This document shows, in pieces, positions 18,957 through 29,424 of a stretch of DNA of 64,000 nt (the first letter of the stretch is position 1; each line of letters opens with the position of its first letter). The stretch is from NCBI RefSeq assembly GCF_010730195.1, contig NZ_AP022613.1, positions 2,232,001 through 2,296,000 of the forward strand, given 5' to 3'. The notes under the pieces were generated by a model. That model was not told the DNA's origin. It saw nothing but the letters and a program-made list of their open reading frames with translations, and made no database searches. Source of the DNA: Mycobacterium conspicuum (GTDB lineage: Bacteria; Actinomycetota; Actinomycetes; Mycobacteriales; Mycobacteriaceae). A program made the position numbers and the translations under genes.

Positions 18957-19678
18957 GCCCGCGTCAGCCGGATCTGGTGCCGCCGGTAGTGGCGAATTTC
19001 CAGGGCCAGCCCGGCCAATCCCAGCGCCCCGGTGCACACCGAGACCAGGTAGAGCATCGGGCTGACGTGGCCGGCGAGCGCGTCACCGAGGATCACCACG
19101 GCGGCGGTGCCGGGAAGCAGACCGGCCAGGGTGGCCAGCGTGTAGGGCACCAACCGGACGGCGGAAGCGCCCGCGGCGTAGTTCAGCGCGGAAAACGGCA
19201 CCACGGGGATCAGGCGCAGCGACAACACCGCCCGCCAGCCCCGATCGCGTAACCGCTCGTCCACGGTGCCGACGGCGCGGTGCCGGACCAGGCGGTTCAA
19301 CTGCCACCCGGCCGCGCGCACCAGCACCACCGCCAGCACGGCACTGGCGGCGCTGGCGGCCACCGCGATCACCACACCGAGCACGGGGCCGAACAGCAAC
19401 CCGCTGGCCAATGTGAACGCGGTGCGGGGCACCGGCACCACCGTGACGACGATGTGGGCGAGCAAAAACGCCAACGGGAACCACGGGCCCACCGATTCCG
19501 CCCAGTCCCGCAATTGCACCGCGGTGGGCACCGGAACGAAGAGCGCCACGGCCACCGCGATTGTGATTCCGGCCACGATCGCGACGCGCTTCGGTCGGGA
19601 CACCTGACGCGCGGCGGCGGCGAACGCGCCGGCAAAATCGCGCAGCGTACTGGTGGTTTTCGCGGTGGCAGGGACCAT
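18947..19678 (-). CDS. TVP38/TMEM64 family membrane protein (Rv1491c homologue)
   Basis: 243-residue polytopic membrane protein of the DedA/TVP38 (VTT-domain) superfamily with about five or six hydrophobic helices. The re-entrant segment (PRTAFTLASGLLFGPVLGVVIAV) near residues 88-110 is the family hallmark. An ATG at 19678 is preferred; a TTG four codons earlier (19690) is possible. In M. tuberculosis Rv1489-Rv1490 lie between Rv1488 and this gene, but here it follows directly. VTT proteins are linked to lipid translocation; the substrate here is unknown. Confidence 0.88.
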   Translation of the reverse strand: MVPATAKTTSTLRDFAGAFAAAARQVSRPKRVAIVAGITIAVAVALFVPVPTAVQLRDWAESVGPWFPLAFLLAHIVVTVVPVPRTAFTLASGLLFGPVLGVVIAVAASAASAVLAVVLVRAAGWQLNRLVRHRAVGTVDERLRDRGWRAVLSLRLIPVVPFSALNYAAGASAVRLVPYTLATLAGLLPGTAAVVILGDALAGHVSPMLYLVSVCTGALGLAGLALEIRHYRRHQIRLTRAGA

Positions 19679-19846
19679 AACGCCTTCCAAGGTTACGGGG
19701 CGCCGGGGTGCATCGTCCCGATCGCCGCGCCTCGACGCTTATTCGGAGCTTGCAATCAATTAGCCTTCTTAGTAAGTCACATCTGGAAGCAATATGGAGC
19801 AACCGTGCCGTTGCCGCGACGTGACCAGCACAAATAGGAGCAGTCG

Positions 19847-21712
19847 GTGTCCATTGACGTACCCGAGCGTGCCGACCTGGAACAGGTTCGCGGGCGCTGG
19901 CGCAGCGCCGTCGCGGGAGTGCTGGCCAAGAGCGCGCGTAAGGAACCCGCCGAGTTAGGCGACGAACCCGAGCACCTGCTGGACGCCTCCACCTACGACG
20001 GGTTCGTCATCAAGCCGCTCTACACCGCGTTCGACGAGCTGCCGGAGCCGCCGCTGCCCGGCGAGTGGCCGTACCTGCGCGGCGGGGACGCGTTGCGGGA
20101 CGTCAAGTCGGGCTGGAAGGTCGTCGAAGCGTTTCCGTCCGGAGGGGCCGGGGCGCGTGAGTCCAACGCGGCGCTGCTGGGGGCGCTCGGCGACGGGGTC
20201 AGCGCCGTGCTGATCCTGATCGGGGAATCCGGTGTGGCGCCGGACGAACTCGACGACCTGCTCGACGGCGTGTACCTGAGCATGGCGCCGGTGATCCTCG
20301 ACGCGGGTGCGGACTACCCGGCCGCGTGCGATGCGATGCTGGCGCTGGTCGCCCGGGTGGAAGCCGACCAGCGCCCGACGCTGTCGGTAGACCTGGGGGC
20401 CGACCCGCTGACCGCGGCGCTGAGCGATCGTCCCGCCCCCGCGATCGGGGACGTCGTCGCCGTCGCGGCGCGGGTGGCCTCGGACGAGGGTGTGCAGGGG
20501 GTGCGGGCGATCACGGTCGACGGGCCTGCCTTCCACAATCTGGGCGCCAATGCGACGTGGGAGCTGGCCGGCAGCGTCGCGGCCGGCGTGGCTTACCTGC
20601 GGCTGCTGACCGCGTCCGGGCTGCCGGTGGGCCAGGCGCTGCGGCAGATCAGTTTCCGGCTGGCCGCCGACGACGACCAGTTCATGACGATCGCCAAGTT
20701 CCGGGCCGCGCGGCGGCTGTGGGCGCGCGTCGCCGAGGTCGTCGGCGAGCCGGACAGCGGCGGCGCCACCGTGCACGCCCAGACGTCGCTGCCCATGATG
20801 ACCCAGCGCGACCCGTGGGTGAACATGCTGCGGACCACGCTGGCCGCGTTCGGCGCCGGCGTCGGTGGCGCCGACACCTTGCTGGTCTTCCCGTTCGACA
20901 TGGCCATCCCGGGCGGTTTCCCCGGCACGGCGCGAAGCTTCGCGCGCCGGATCGCCCGCAACACGCAACTGCTGCTGCTGGAGGAGTCACACGTCGGACG
21001 GGTGCTGGACCCCGCGGGCGGTTCGTGGTTCGTCGAGGACCTCACCGACCAGCTGGCCCGACAGGCCTGGGGGCACTTCCAGGAGATCGAGGCGCGTGGG
21101 GGTTTCGCCGACGCCCGTGACTTCGTCGCCAGCCAGATCGCCGCGGTAGCGGCCCGCCGCGCCGACGACATCGCGCATCGCCGGACCTCGATCACCGGTG
21201 TCAACGAGTTTCCCAACCTTAACGAACCCGCACTGGCGCAAGGTGATTCGCAAACCCTGGCGGGAATCCTGACCCGCTATGCCGCCGACTTCGAGGCGCT
21301 GCGCGATCGCTCGGACGCCTTTTTGGCCCGCACCGGCGCGCGTCCCAAGGCGCTGTTGCTGCCGTTGGGTCCGCTGGCCGAGCACAACGTCCGGGCGACG
21401 TTCGCCGCGAACCTGCTGGCGTCGGGCGGCATCGAGGCGATCAACCCGGGCACGGTCGATGCCGACAGTGTGGCCGGGGCTGTCGCCAATGCGGATTCGG
21501 TGGTCGCCGTGATCTGCGGCACCGACCAGCGTTACGCCGACGAGGCCGAGGCGGCTGTGCGCGCGGCCCGAAACGCCGGCGTTGAGCGGCTCTACCTCGC
21601 CGGGCCGGAGCGGGCGATCGGCGCTGCCGAACATCGGCCCGACGAGTATCTGACCATGAAAATCAATGCGGTCGAAGCGCTTTCGAACCTGCTGACTCGG
21701 TTGGGGGCCTAG
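19847..21712 (+). CDS. mutA: Methylmalonyl-CoA mutase small (beta) subunit
   Basis: 621-residue non-catalytic subunit of adenosylcobalamin-dependent methylmalonyl-CoA mutase, which interconverts succinyl-CoA and methylmalonyl-CoA. That links propionate catabolism with the methylmalonyl extender units used by methyl-branched lipid PKSs. It has the TIM-barrel mutase domain (FPFDMAIPGGFPGTARSFARRIARNTQLLL) but its C-terminal domain lacks the DxHxxG cobalamin motif, as expected for the small subunit. The GTG start has an AGGAG site 7 bases upstream. mutB starts 2 bases after its stop. Confidence 0.95.
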   Translation: MSIDVPERADLEQVRGRWRSAVAGVLAKSARKEPAELGDEPEHLLDASTYDGFVIKPLYTAFDELPEPPLPGEWPYLRGGDALRDVKSGWKVVEAFPSGGAGARESNAALLGALGDGVSAVLILIGESGVAPDELDDLLDGVYLSMAPVILDAGADYPAACDAMLALVARVEADQRPTLSVDLGADPLTAALSDRPAPAIGDVVAVAARVASDEGVQGVRAITVDGPAFHNLGANATWELAGSVAAGVAYLRLLTASGLPVGQALRQISFRLAADDDQFMTIAKFRAARRLWARVAEVVGEPDSGGATVHAQTSLPMMTQRDPWVNMLRTTLAAFGAGVGGADTLLVFPFDMAIPGGFPGTARSFARRIARNTQLLLLEESHVGRVLDPAGGSWFVEDLTDQLARQAWGHFQEIEARGGFADARDFVASQIAAVAARRADDIAHRRTSITGVNEFPNLNEPALAQGDSQTLAGILTRYAADFEALRDRSDAFLARTGARPKALLLPLGPLAEHNVRATFAANLLASGGIEAINPGTVDADSVAGAVANADSVVAVICGTDQRYADEAEAAVRAARNAGVERLYLAGPERAIGAAEHRPDEYLTMKINAVEALSNLLTRLGA

Positions 21713-21714
21713 CA

Positions 21715-23976
<2,262 letters not shown>

Positions 23977-23978
23977 TG

Positions 23979-24037
23979 TTGACTCTGCGGATATGGCGAC
24001 AAAGTGCGAGAACGCCGCACCCTGAGCGCAGAGTCAA
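23979..24037. repeat. 59-bp nested palindrome between mutB and meaB
   Basis: TTGACTCTGCG (23979-23989) is the exact reverse complement of CGCAGAGTCAA (24027-24037). An inner pair GTGCG (24004-24008) and CGCAC (24016-24020) nests inside. It starts 3 bases after the mutB stop and could be a terminator or a repetitive palindromic element. It is unrelated in sequence to the 60-bp family but has the same architecture. Confidence 0.8.
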
Positions 24038-24043
24038 AGCCGG

Positions 24044-25015
24044 ATGACGTCCCAGGACCTCGCCGAGGCCATCCGAAGCGGTGATCGAGCGGCCCTCCCT
24101 CGGGCCATCACGCTGCTGGAATCCACCCGTGCCGACCATCGCGAGCGGGCCCAGCAGCTGCTGCTCGAGCTGCTGCCGGACTCGGGAAACGCGCATCGCG
24201 TGGGCATCACCGGGGTCCCCGGGGTCGGCAAGTCGACGACCATCGAATCGCTGGGCATGGACCTGATCGAACGGGGCCACCGGGTGGCTGTGCTGGCCGT
24301 CGACCCGTCCTCGACCCGGACGGGCGGATCGATCCTCGGCGACAAAACCAGGATGGCGCGGCTGGCGCAGCACCCGGACGCCTACATTCGGCCCTCCCCG
24401 ACGTCGGGAACCTTGGGCGGGGTGGCAAAGGCCACCCGCGAGACAGTTGTCCTGTTGGAGGCGTCCGGTTTTGACGTGATCCTGATCGAAACCGTGGGTG
24501 TCGGCCAGTCCGAGGTGGCGGTGGCCAACATGGTCGACACCTTCGTTTTGTTGACCCTGGCGCGCACCGGCGATCAGCTGCAGGGCATCAAAAAGGGTGT
24601 GCTGGAGTTGGCCGACATCGTGGTGGTGAACAAGGCCGACGGGGCGCACCTGGCCGAGGCGCGCAAGGCGGCACGCGAGCTCAAGTCGGCGCTGCGGCTG
24701 ATCTATCCGCGCGAAACCCTTTGGCTGCCACCGGTTCTCACCATGAGTGCGGTGGAGGGCACGGGCCTCACGCAGGTGTGGGAGACCGTCGAGCGCCATC
24801 GCGAGGTGCTCACCGACGCCGGTGAGTTCGAGGCGCGCCGACGGGCCCAGCAGGTGGACTGGACCTGGCAGATGGTCCGCGACACGGTGCTGGACCGGGT
24901 GCTGTCCAACCCCGAGGTGCGCAAGATCCGTGCCGGGGTGGAGCGCCAGGTCAAGGCGGGGGAGTTGACGCCCGCGCTGGCGGCCCAGCAAATTCTGAAG
25001 GCGGCCTTGCTTTAA
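24044..25015 (+). CDS. meaB: Methylmalonyl-CoA mutase-associated GTPase MeaB/ArgK-type (Rv1496)
   Basis: 323-residue G3E-family P-loop GTPase that protects and reloads the mutase with adenosylcobalamin. It shows Walker A GVPGVGKST (about residues 58-66), the VDPSSTRTGGSILGDKTRM segment, ETVGVGQSE and the specificity motif NKAD. It sits 67 bases after mutB. In M. tuberculosis the mazE4-mazF4 toxin-antitoxin pair separates these genes; here there is only the palindrome. Older annotation as an arginine kinase-like (ArgK) protein is a misnomer. Confidence 0.94.
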   Translation: MTSQDLAEAIRSGDRAALPRAITLLESTRADHRERAQQLLLELLPDSGNAHRVGITGVPGVGKSTTIESLGMDLIERGHRVAVLAVDPSSTRTGGSILGDKTRMARLAQHPDAYIRPSPTSGTLGGVAKATRETVVLLEASGFDVILIETVGVGQSEVAVANMVDTFVLLTLARTGDQLQGIKKGVLELADIVVVNKADGAHLAEARKAARELKSALRLIYPRETLWLPPVLTMSAVEGTGLTQVWETVERHREVLTDAGEFEARRRAQQVDWTWQMVRDTVLDRVLSNPEVRKIRAGVERQVKAGELTPALAAQQILKAALL

Positions 25016-25065
25016 CGGAAAGGTAACTTAATCTTTGTTTGCCCGTGCGACGCGTCCGTTCGACG

Positions 25066-25079
25066 TAAATTCAACAGGG
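25066..25079 (+). promoter_or_regulatory. Candidate promoter for leaderless lipL transcript
   Basis: TAAATT at 25066-25071 fits the mycobacterial TANNNT -10 element and ends 7 bases before the GTG start of the next gene, which has no Shine-Dalgarno sequence. This is the spacing expected for a leaderless mRNA. Confidence 0.45.
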
Positions 25080-26365
25080 TGAAGGCGGAAACCAGGGTCG
25101 ATCTCCGCGCGGTCCCATCTCATGATGCCCTTGACGCAGGTCATCGTGTGTCTGGCGCGGCGGACCCACACTTTTCATGCGTCGTTCGCGCGTTCTCCGC
25201 GCTGTTTCCCGCGCGCCGATTCGGCGGCGGGGCGCTGGCGGTCTATCTCGACGGCCAACCCGTCGTCGACGTGTGGACCGGCTGGTCGGACCGGCGTGGC
25301 AAACTGCCATGGACCGCAGATACTGCGCCGATGGTGTTTTCGGCAACTAAAGGTATGGCTTCGACCGTCATTCACCGGCTCGCCGACCGCGGGCTGATCG
25401 ACTACGAAGCCCCGGTCGCCGAGTACTGGCCCGAGTTCGGCGCTAACGGCAAGGCGGACATGACCGTTCGCGAGGTGATGAGGCACCAGGCCGGCCTGTC
25501 GGGTCTGCGGGGGGCGAGCCAACAAGACTTGCTGGATCACGTCGTCATGGAAGAACGCCTCGCCGCGGCACGCCCCGGACGACTGCTGGGCAAACCTGCC
25601 TACCACGCGCTGACCTACGGCTGGCTGATGTCCGGGCTGGCCCGCGCGGTGACCGGGAAGGGCATGCGCACGCTGATCCGCGAGGAACTGGCCGAACCGC
25701 TGGGCACCGATGGCATGTATCTGGGCCGCCCACCCGCCGAAGCGCCGACCCGGCCCGCCGAGATCATCATGCCGCAGCGGCTGCGCAGCAATCGCGCCGT
25801 GAACTATGTGGCGCGCAAGGCGGCCTATCAGCTGTCCGGTGGATTCCGTTCGATGTACTTCCCCGGCCTGATTGCCGCCGCGCAGGGAGATATCCCGTTG
25901 TTGGACGGCGAGATTCCGGCCGCGAACGGGGTGGTGACCGCCCGCGCCCTGGCGCGGATGTACGGCGCGATCGCCAACGGCGGCGAGATCGACGGCACCC
26001 GGTTCCTGTCCCGCGGGATCGTCGCCGGGCTGACCGGGCGGCCTAGTTGGCAGCGGGACCGAAACATCTTCGTGCCCTTGTCTTTCCACCTCGGCTACCA
26101 CAGTGTGCCGTTCGCCGGGGTGATGCCGGGCTTCGGTCACGCCGGGTTGGGCGGCTCGGTCGGCTGGACCGATCCCTCGACCGGGATGGCATTCGCCTAC
26201 GTGCACAACAGGCTGCTGACGCCGTTCTTGGTGGCCGACCACACCGGGCTGGCCACGCTGGGCAATCTGGCCCGGCGCGCGGCCCAGCAGGCCCGCAAGC
26301 GCGGCTTCCGGCCGGTGACCGAGTTCGGAGCCTCGTTCTCGGAGCCGGGGGCCGTCGCCGGCTGA
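25079..26365 (+). CDS. lipL: Serine beta-lactamase-fold esterase LipL (Rv1497)
   Basis: 428-residue class C beta-lactamase-like hydrolase/esterase. The catalytic SxxK motif is SATK with Ser88 and Lys91; a Tyr-containing motif lies in the AYHALTYGWLMSG region. No obvious signal peptide. It closely follows the M. tuberculosis LipL sequence (FGGGALAVYLDGQPVVDVW, PVAEYWPEFGANGKA, GGFRSMYFPG). The GTG at 25079 is chosen by the -10 position and by homology. It is the last core gene before the PE-PPE esterase and the glycolipid region. Confidence 0.92.
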   Translation: MKAETRVDLRAVPSHDALDAGHRVSGAADPHFSCVVRAFSALFPARRFGGGALAVYLDGQPVVDVWTGWSDRRGKLPWTADTAPMVFSATKGMASTVIHRLADRGLIDYEAPVAEYWPEFGANGKADMTVREVMRHQAGLSGLRGASQQDLLDHVVMEERLAAARPGRLLGKPAYHALTYGWLMSGLARAVTGKGMRTLIREELAEPLGTDGMYLGRPPAEAPTRPAEIIMPQRLRSNRAVNYVARKAAYQLSGGFRSMYFPGLIAAAQGDIPLLDGEIPAANGVVTARALARMYGAIANGGEIDGTRFLSRGIVAGLTGRPSWQRDRNIFVPLSFHLGYHSVPFAGVMPGFGHAGLGGSVGWTDPSTGMAFAYVHNRLLTPFLVADHTGLATLGNLARRAAQQARKRGFRPVTEFGASFSEPGAVAG

Positions 26366-26450
26366 CCCGATGCGCGGTGCCCCGCCGGCCGAACCGATAC
26401 GATCGCTTCCCGAGGGGTGATCAACCGCTGACCGGGGTGGGAGGTATGGG

Positions 26451-28184
26451 GTGTCGTCTTTGATCACGACCCCGCAGATTTTGGCTACCGCGGCCGCGGA
26501 CCTGGCCGATATCGGCGAGACGGTCAGCGACGCGCATGCCGCGGCGGCGGCCGCGACCACCGGACTGGTCCCCGCCGCCCAGGACGAGGTGTCGCAGGCC
26601 GTCGCGGCGCTGTTCGGCAGGTACGCGAAGGAATATCACGCGCTCGGCGCGCACGCGGCCGCGTTCCAGGAGCACCTGGTTCAGACCCTGGGCGCCAACG
26701 CGGCATCGTATGCGGCCGCTGAAGGCGCCAACGCGACGGCGCTGCTGCAGACCGCGCGCCAGGACATCCAGTCACTGCTGGGACGCTCGCTGATCGCCAC
26801 CGGCGCATCATCGGGCGGCGCGATGGCGAGCGTGGCGGATCAATTGGCCGACGTGGCAACAACATTGGTCATGGGCGGCACCGGCATGCAGATACCCACG
26901 AGCGGCTTTCTGAACACCGTCAACAACCTGTTCCTGCAGCCCAACCTGCCCGGAACCAACCCGCTCGGCCTCAACACGCCCGAGGAGTTCTACCCGCTGG
27001 GCAACGTCAAGCAGCTGACGTTGTCCGCGTCGGTGTCACAGGGCGTGCAGATCCTGGACAACGCGCTGCAGCCCTACATCTCCTCCGGCACACCGGTCGG
27101 TGTCTTCGGCTATTCGCAGAGCGCGGTCATCGCCTCGCTGGAAATGCGGGCGCTGCAGGCCGCGGGCGTGCCGAGTTCGGACGTGCACTTCGTGCTGATC
27201 GGCGATCTGATGAACCCCAACGGCGGGATCTTCGAACGCTTCGCCGGACTGAACATGAGCGCGCTGGGCATCGACTTCTACGGCGCGACGCCCTCGAACG
27301 CCTACCCGACCACGATTTACACGATGGAGTACGACGGCTGGGCGGACTTCCCCCAATATCCGCTCAACATCCTGTCGGACCTCAATGCATTTGCCAGCTC
27401 GACGCACTTCCAATACACCAGCCTGACGCCGACCCAGGTGCAAAACGCCATTCACTTGTCGACATCGGGGCCCACCCTGACCGACTACTACATCATTCCG
27501 ACCGACAACCTGCCGCTGTTGGACGGGTTGCGGAACGTCCCGATCATCGGCAACCCGATCGCCGATCTGCTGCAACCGGATCTGACGTACCTGGTGAACA
27601 TGGGGTACGGCGACCCGCTCTACGGCTGGTCGACGGGCCCGGCCAACATTCCCACCGAGTTCGGGTTGTTCCCGTCGCTGAGCGCCCATCAGGAGCTTCT
27701 GGGGCTGCTCGGACCCGGGGCCCAGCAGGGCATCCACGACTTCATCGGCGATTTCACCGGAACCGGCCCGAACCCGGTGACGCTGACGTCGGTGAACTCG
27801 CTGCTGCATTCCTCGTCGGCGACGGGGGGATTGCCGACCGTGTTGGTCAACCCCGGGACGGCGCTGACCCAGGTGTCCGCGCTCACGCCCGCGTCGTTCA
27901 TCACAGACCTGCAAACGGCGATCACCAACACCGCCGACACCATTTCCGGTGCCGCGTCGAACCTCTACGGCGCGCTGCAGCCGACCGCGGACGTCCTCAG
28001 TGCCGCCCTGGTCAGCGTTCCGGCGTACGACGTCAACCTTTTCCTGGACGGCATTGCGCAGGCGTTCGCCGGCCAGCCCGTGCTGGGGCTGGTGAACGCG
28101 GTCGGCCGGCCGATCGCGGCCACGCTGGTGCTGTACATGTGGCTCGCGCAAATCGAGAACGCGATCATCGGCCAGGCCATCTGA
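26451..28184 (+). CDS. PE family protein with C-terminal PE-PPE alpha/beta-hydrolase domain
   Basis: 577-residue protein. The N-terminal PE domain (about residues 1-95, MSSLITTPQILATAAADLADIG, with YAKEYHALGAHAAAFQEHLVQTL) is the ESX/type VII secretion-targeting helical hairpin. The remainder is a PE-PPE domain of the serine-hydrolase fold: Ser222 in FGYSQSA is the nucleophile (GxSxS), and a DGWADFPQYPLNILSDLNA segment and C-terminal hydrophobic stretches follow. Related proteins are PE16-type esterases. It is likely exported through ESX-5 and acts on short-chain esters, an inference from the family. It is absent at this place in the M. tuberculosis order I know. Confidence 0.88.
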   Translation: MSSLITTPQILATAAADLADIGETVSDAHAAAAAATTGLVPAAQDEVSQAVAALFGRYAKEYHALGAHAAAFQEHLVQTLGANAASYAAAEGANATALLQTARQDIQSLLGRSLIATGASSGGAMASVADQLADVATTLVMGGTGMQIPTSGFLNTVNNLFLQPNLPGTNPLGLNTPEEFYPLGNVKQLTLSASVSQGVQILDNALQPYISSGTPVGVFGYSQSAVIASLEMRALQAAGVPSSDVHFVLIGDLMNPNGGIFERFAGLNMSALGIDFYGATPSNAYPTTIYTMEYDGWADFPQYPLNILSDLNAFASSTHFQYTSLTPTQVQNAIHLSTSGPTLTDYYIIPTDNLPLLDGLRNVPIIGNPIADLLQPDLTYLVNMGYGDPLYGWSTGPANIPTEFGLFPSLSAHQELLGLLGPGAQQGIHDFIGDFTGTGPNPVTLTSVNSLLHSSSATGGLPTVLVNPGTALTQVSALTPASFITDLQTAITNTADTISGAASNLYGALQPTADVLSAALVSVPAYDVNLFLDGIAQAFAGQPVLGLVNAVGRPIAATLVLYMWLAQIENAIIGQAI

Positions 28185-28192
28185 GGCGATCG

Positions 28193-29233
28193 TTAGGGTC
28201 GGTCGAGGCCCAGATGACTTGCCAGAGAGGAATATTCGGCCTCGAGGCGTTGCCGTAGCGTTGCGACGGCCGTGCGCGTCTTGGTCCTGATCGCGGCCGA
28301 GTCGGCGAGCGCGGCGGTAACGCGGTCGACCACAGCGGCGCTACTCAGTTGGTCGGTGCGGATCAGCGACCGTTCGTCGTCGATGGACAGGGCGAAGTCC
28401 CGGCATTTCGGTTGGTATTCCAGTGACACGACCGGCGTTTCGGACAGCGACGCCAAGATCCCGGCGTGCAGCCGGGTCACGATGGCTACCGAACAGCGGG
28501 CCAGTTCGCGCGCGGCGGCGCTGGCGTTGGGCGGTCGGACGATCTGTGCGCCAATGCCGCTGAGTGCTGGTTCGGTCCAACGCCGGTCGTCATGATTCAT
28601 CAGAATGCCGACAAAGCGATGGCCCTCGGCCGAAAGTTGCTTGACCGCAACCGACATCTCATGGCACAACGCGGCCGGATCGTGCCCCCAAAGGTCATCG
28701 CCAAAGCCCAGGTTCAAGCCGATGAGGCCGTCTTCCGGAACGACGTCGGGCCGCGGCAGAACGAGCGCCGGGTCACCGGAAACTTGCACATCGAGGCCGA
28801 TGTCGGACAGCAGTTCGGCGCTTCGCGGTCCCCGCGCGGAGACGATGTGAAATTCGGAAAGCATTGGTAACCAACGCTTTAACTCGTCTTTGTCGGATCC
28901 GCTCCTGCGTCCGGCGAAGACGGGGTCATGGACGCCGATGCCGATCGCGTAGCTTCCGTTCTTTCTTGTGAGCGCCATGCCCCGACCGATCACCAGCCTG
29001 GTGTGCAGCCTGCCCACCAGCGTGCCACCACCCACTACCTGCGTGCTGCGTCGCAGTCTCCGGTGTAAACCTGTTGCGACAGAACGGATCGTATCCAGCG
29101 GAGACCATGGCACATCCAGAAACGTCGCCCCGGGAAGTTGCGAACGCACCGCGTCATAGATCGCGTCATCGCCGAGATTGTGCCGGCCATGCCAGCCCAG
29201 GTAGCCAACCAGGGGGTCGCGCGCGCTCGTCAT
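28193..29233 (-). CDS. Polysaccharide pyruvyl transferase family protein, copy 1
   Basis: 346-residue protein of the PS_pyruv_trans (CsaB-like) family, which adds a pyruvate ketal to sugars from phosphoenolpyruvate. Features: GWHGRHNLGDDAIYDAV near residue 13, VVGGGTLVG, SARGPRSAELLSDIG, VSGDPALVLPRPD and the conserved TRLHAGILASL region. The ATG at 29233 aligns with the start of the divergent paralogue. It is tail-to-tail with the PE-PPE gene (8-base gap). M. smegmatis lipooligosaccharides carry pyruvylated glucose, so a role in decorating the local glycolipid is plausible. Confidence 0.85.
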   Translation of the reverse strand: MTSARDPLVGYLGWHGRHNLGDDAIYDAVRSQLPGATFLDVPWSPLDTIRSVATGLHRRLRRSTQVVGGGTLVGRLHTRLVIGRGMALTRKNGSYAIGIGVHDPVFAGRRSGSDKDELKRWLPMLSEFHIVSARGPRSAELLSDIGLDVQVSGDPALVLPRPDVVPEDGLIGLNLGFGDDLWGHDPAALCHEMSVAVKQLSAEGHRFVGILMNHDDRRWTEPALSGIGAQIVRPPNASAAARELARCSVAIVTRLHAGILASLSETPVVSLEYQPKCRDFALSIDDERSLIRTDQLSSAAVVDRVTAALADSAAIRTKTRTAVATLRQRLEAEYSSLASHLGLDRP

Positions 29234-29359
29234 TTCACGACCTGCACTGGTTGGGTCAACGGGCTGAGACTCATGCGGATCTTTCTGACGGTGGGGATGT
29301 TTTGACTGGTCGTGCGGCGGCTCCGGTGAGGAACGCCAAAAAGTGGTGCTGCTCGCCCG

Positions 29360-29408
29360 GCCGACCACTAAGCTACCTCGTGGTCGGCAGCGCGGGTCTG
29401 CCCGCGCT
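29360..29408 (+). promoter_or_regulatory. Two tandem hairpins in the leader of pyruvyl transferase copy 2
   Basis: Hairpin 1: GCCGACCAC (29360-29368) with GTGGTCGGC (29380-29388), 11-nt loop. Hairpin 2 follows at once: AGCGCGGG (29389-29396) with CCCGCGCT (29401-29408), loop TCTG. Both stems are perfect. They end 16 bases before the ATG at 29425, with the GAGGGGG ribosome binding site in between. A leader-RNA or transcription-factor role is unproven. Confidence 0.6.
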
Positions 29409-29424
29409 CTGGTGAGGGGGCACA

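Noticed and set aside
19691..19846. PrpR-type binding site upstream of mutA
   Set aside because: Only one weak CTTGCAATC half-site is visible in the AT-rich patch, which is not enough to claim regulation.
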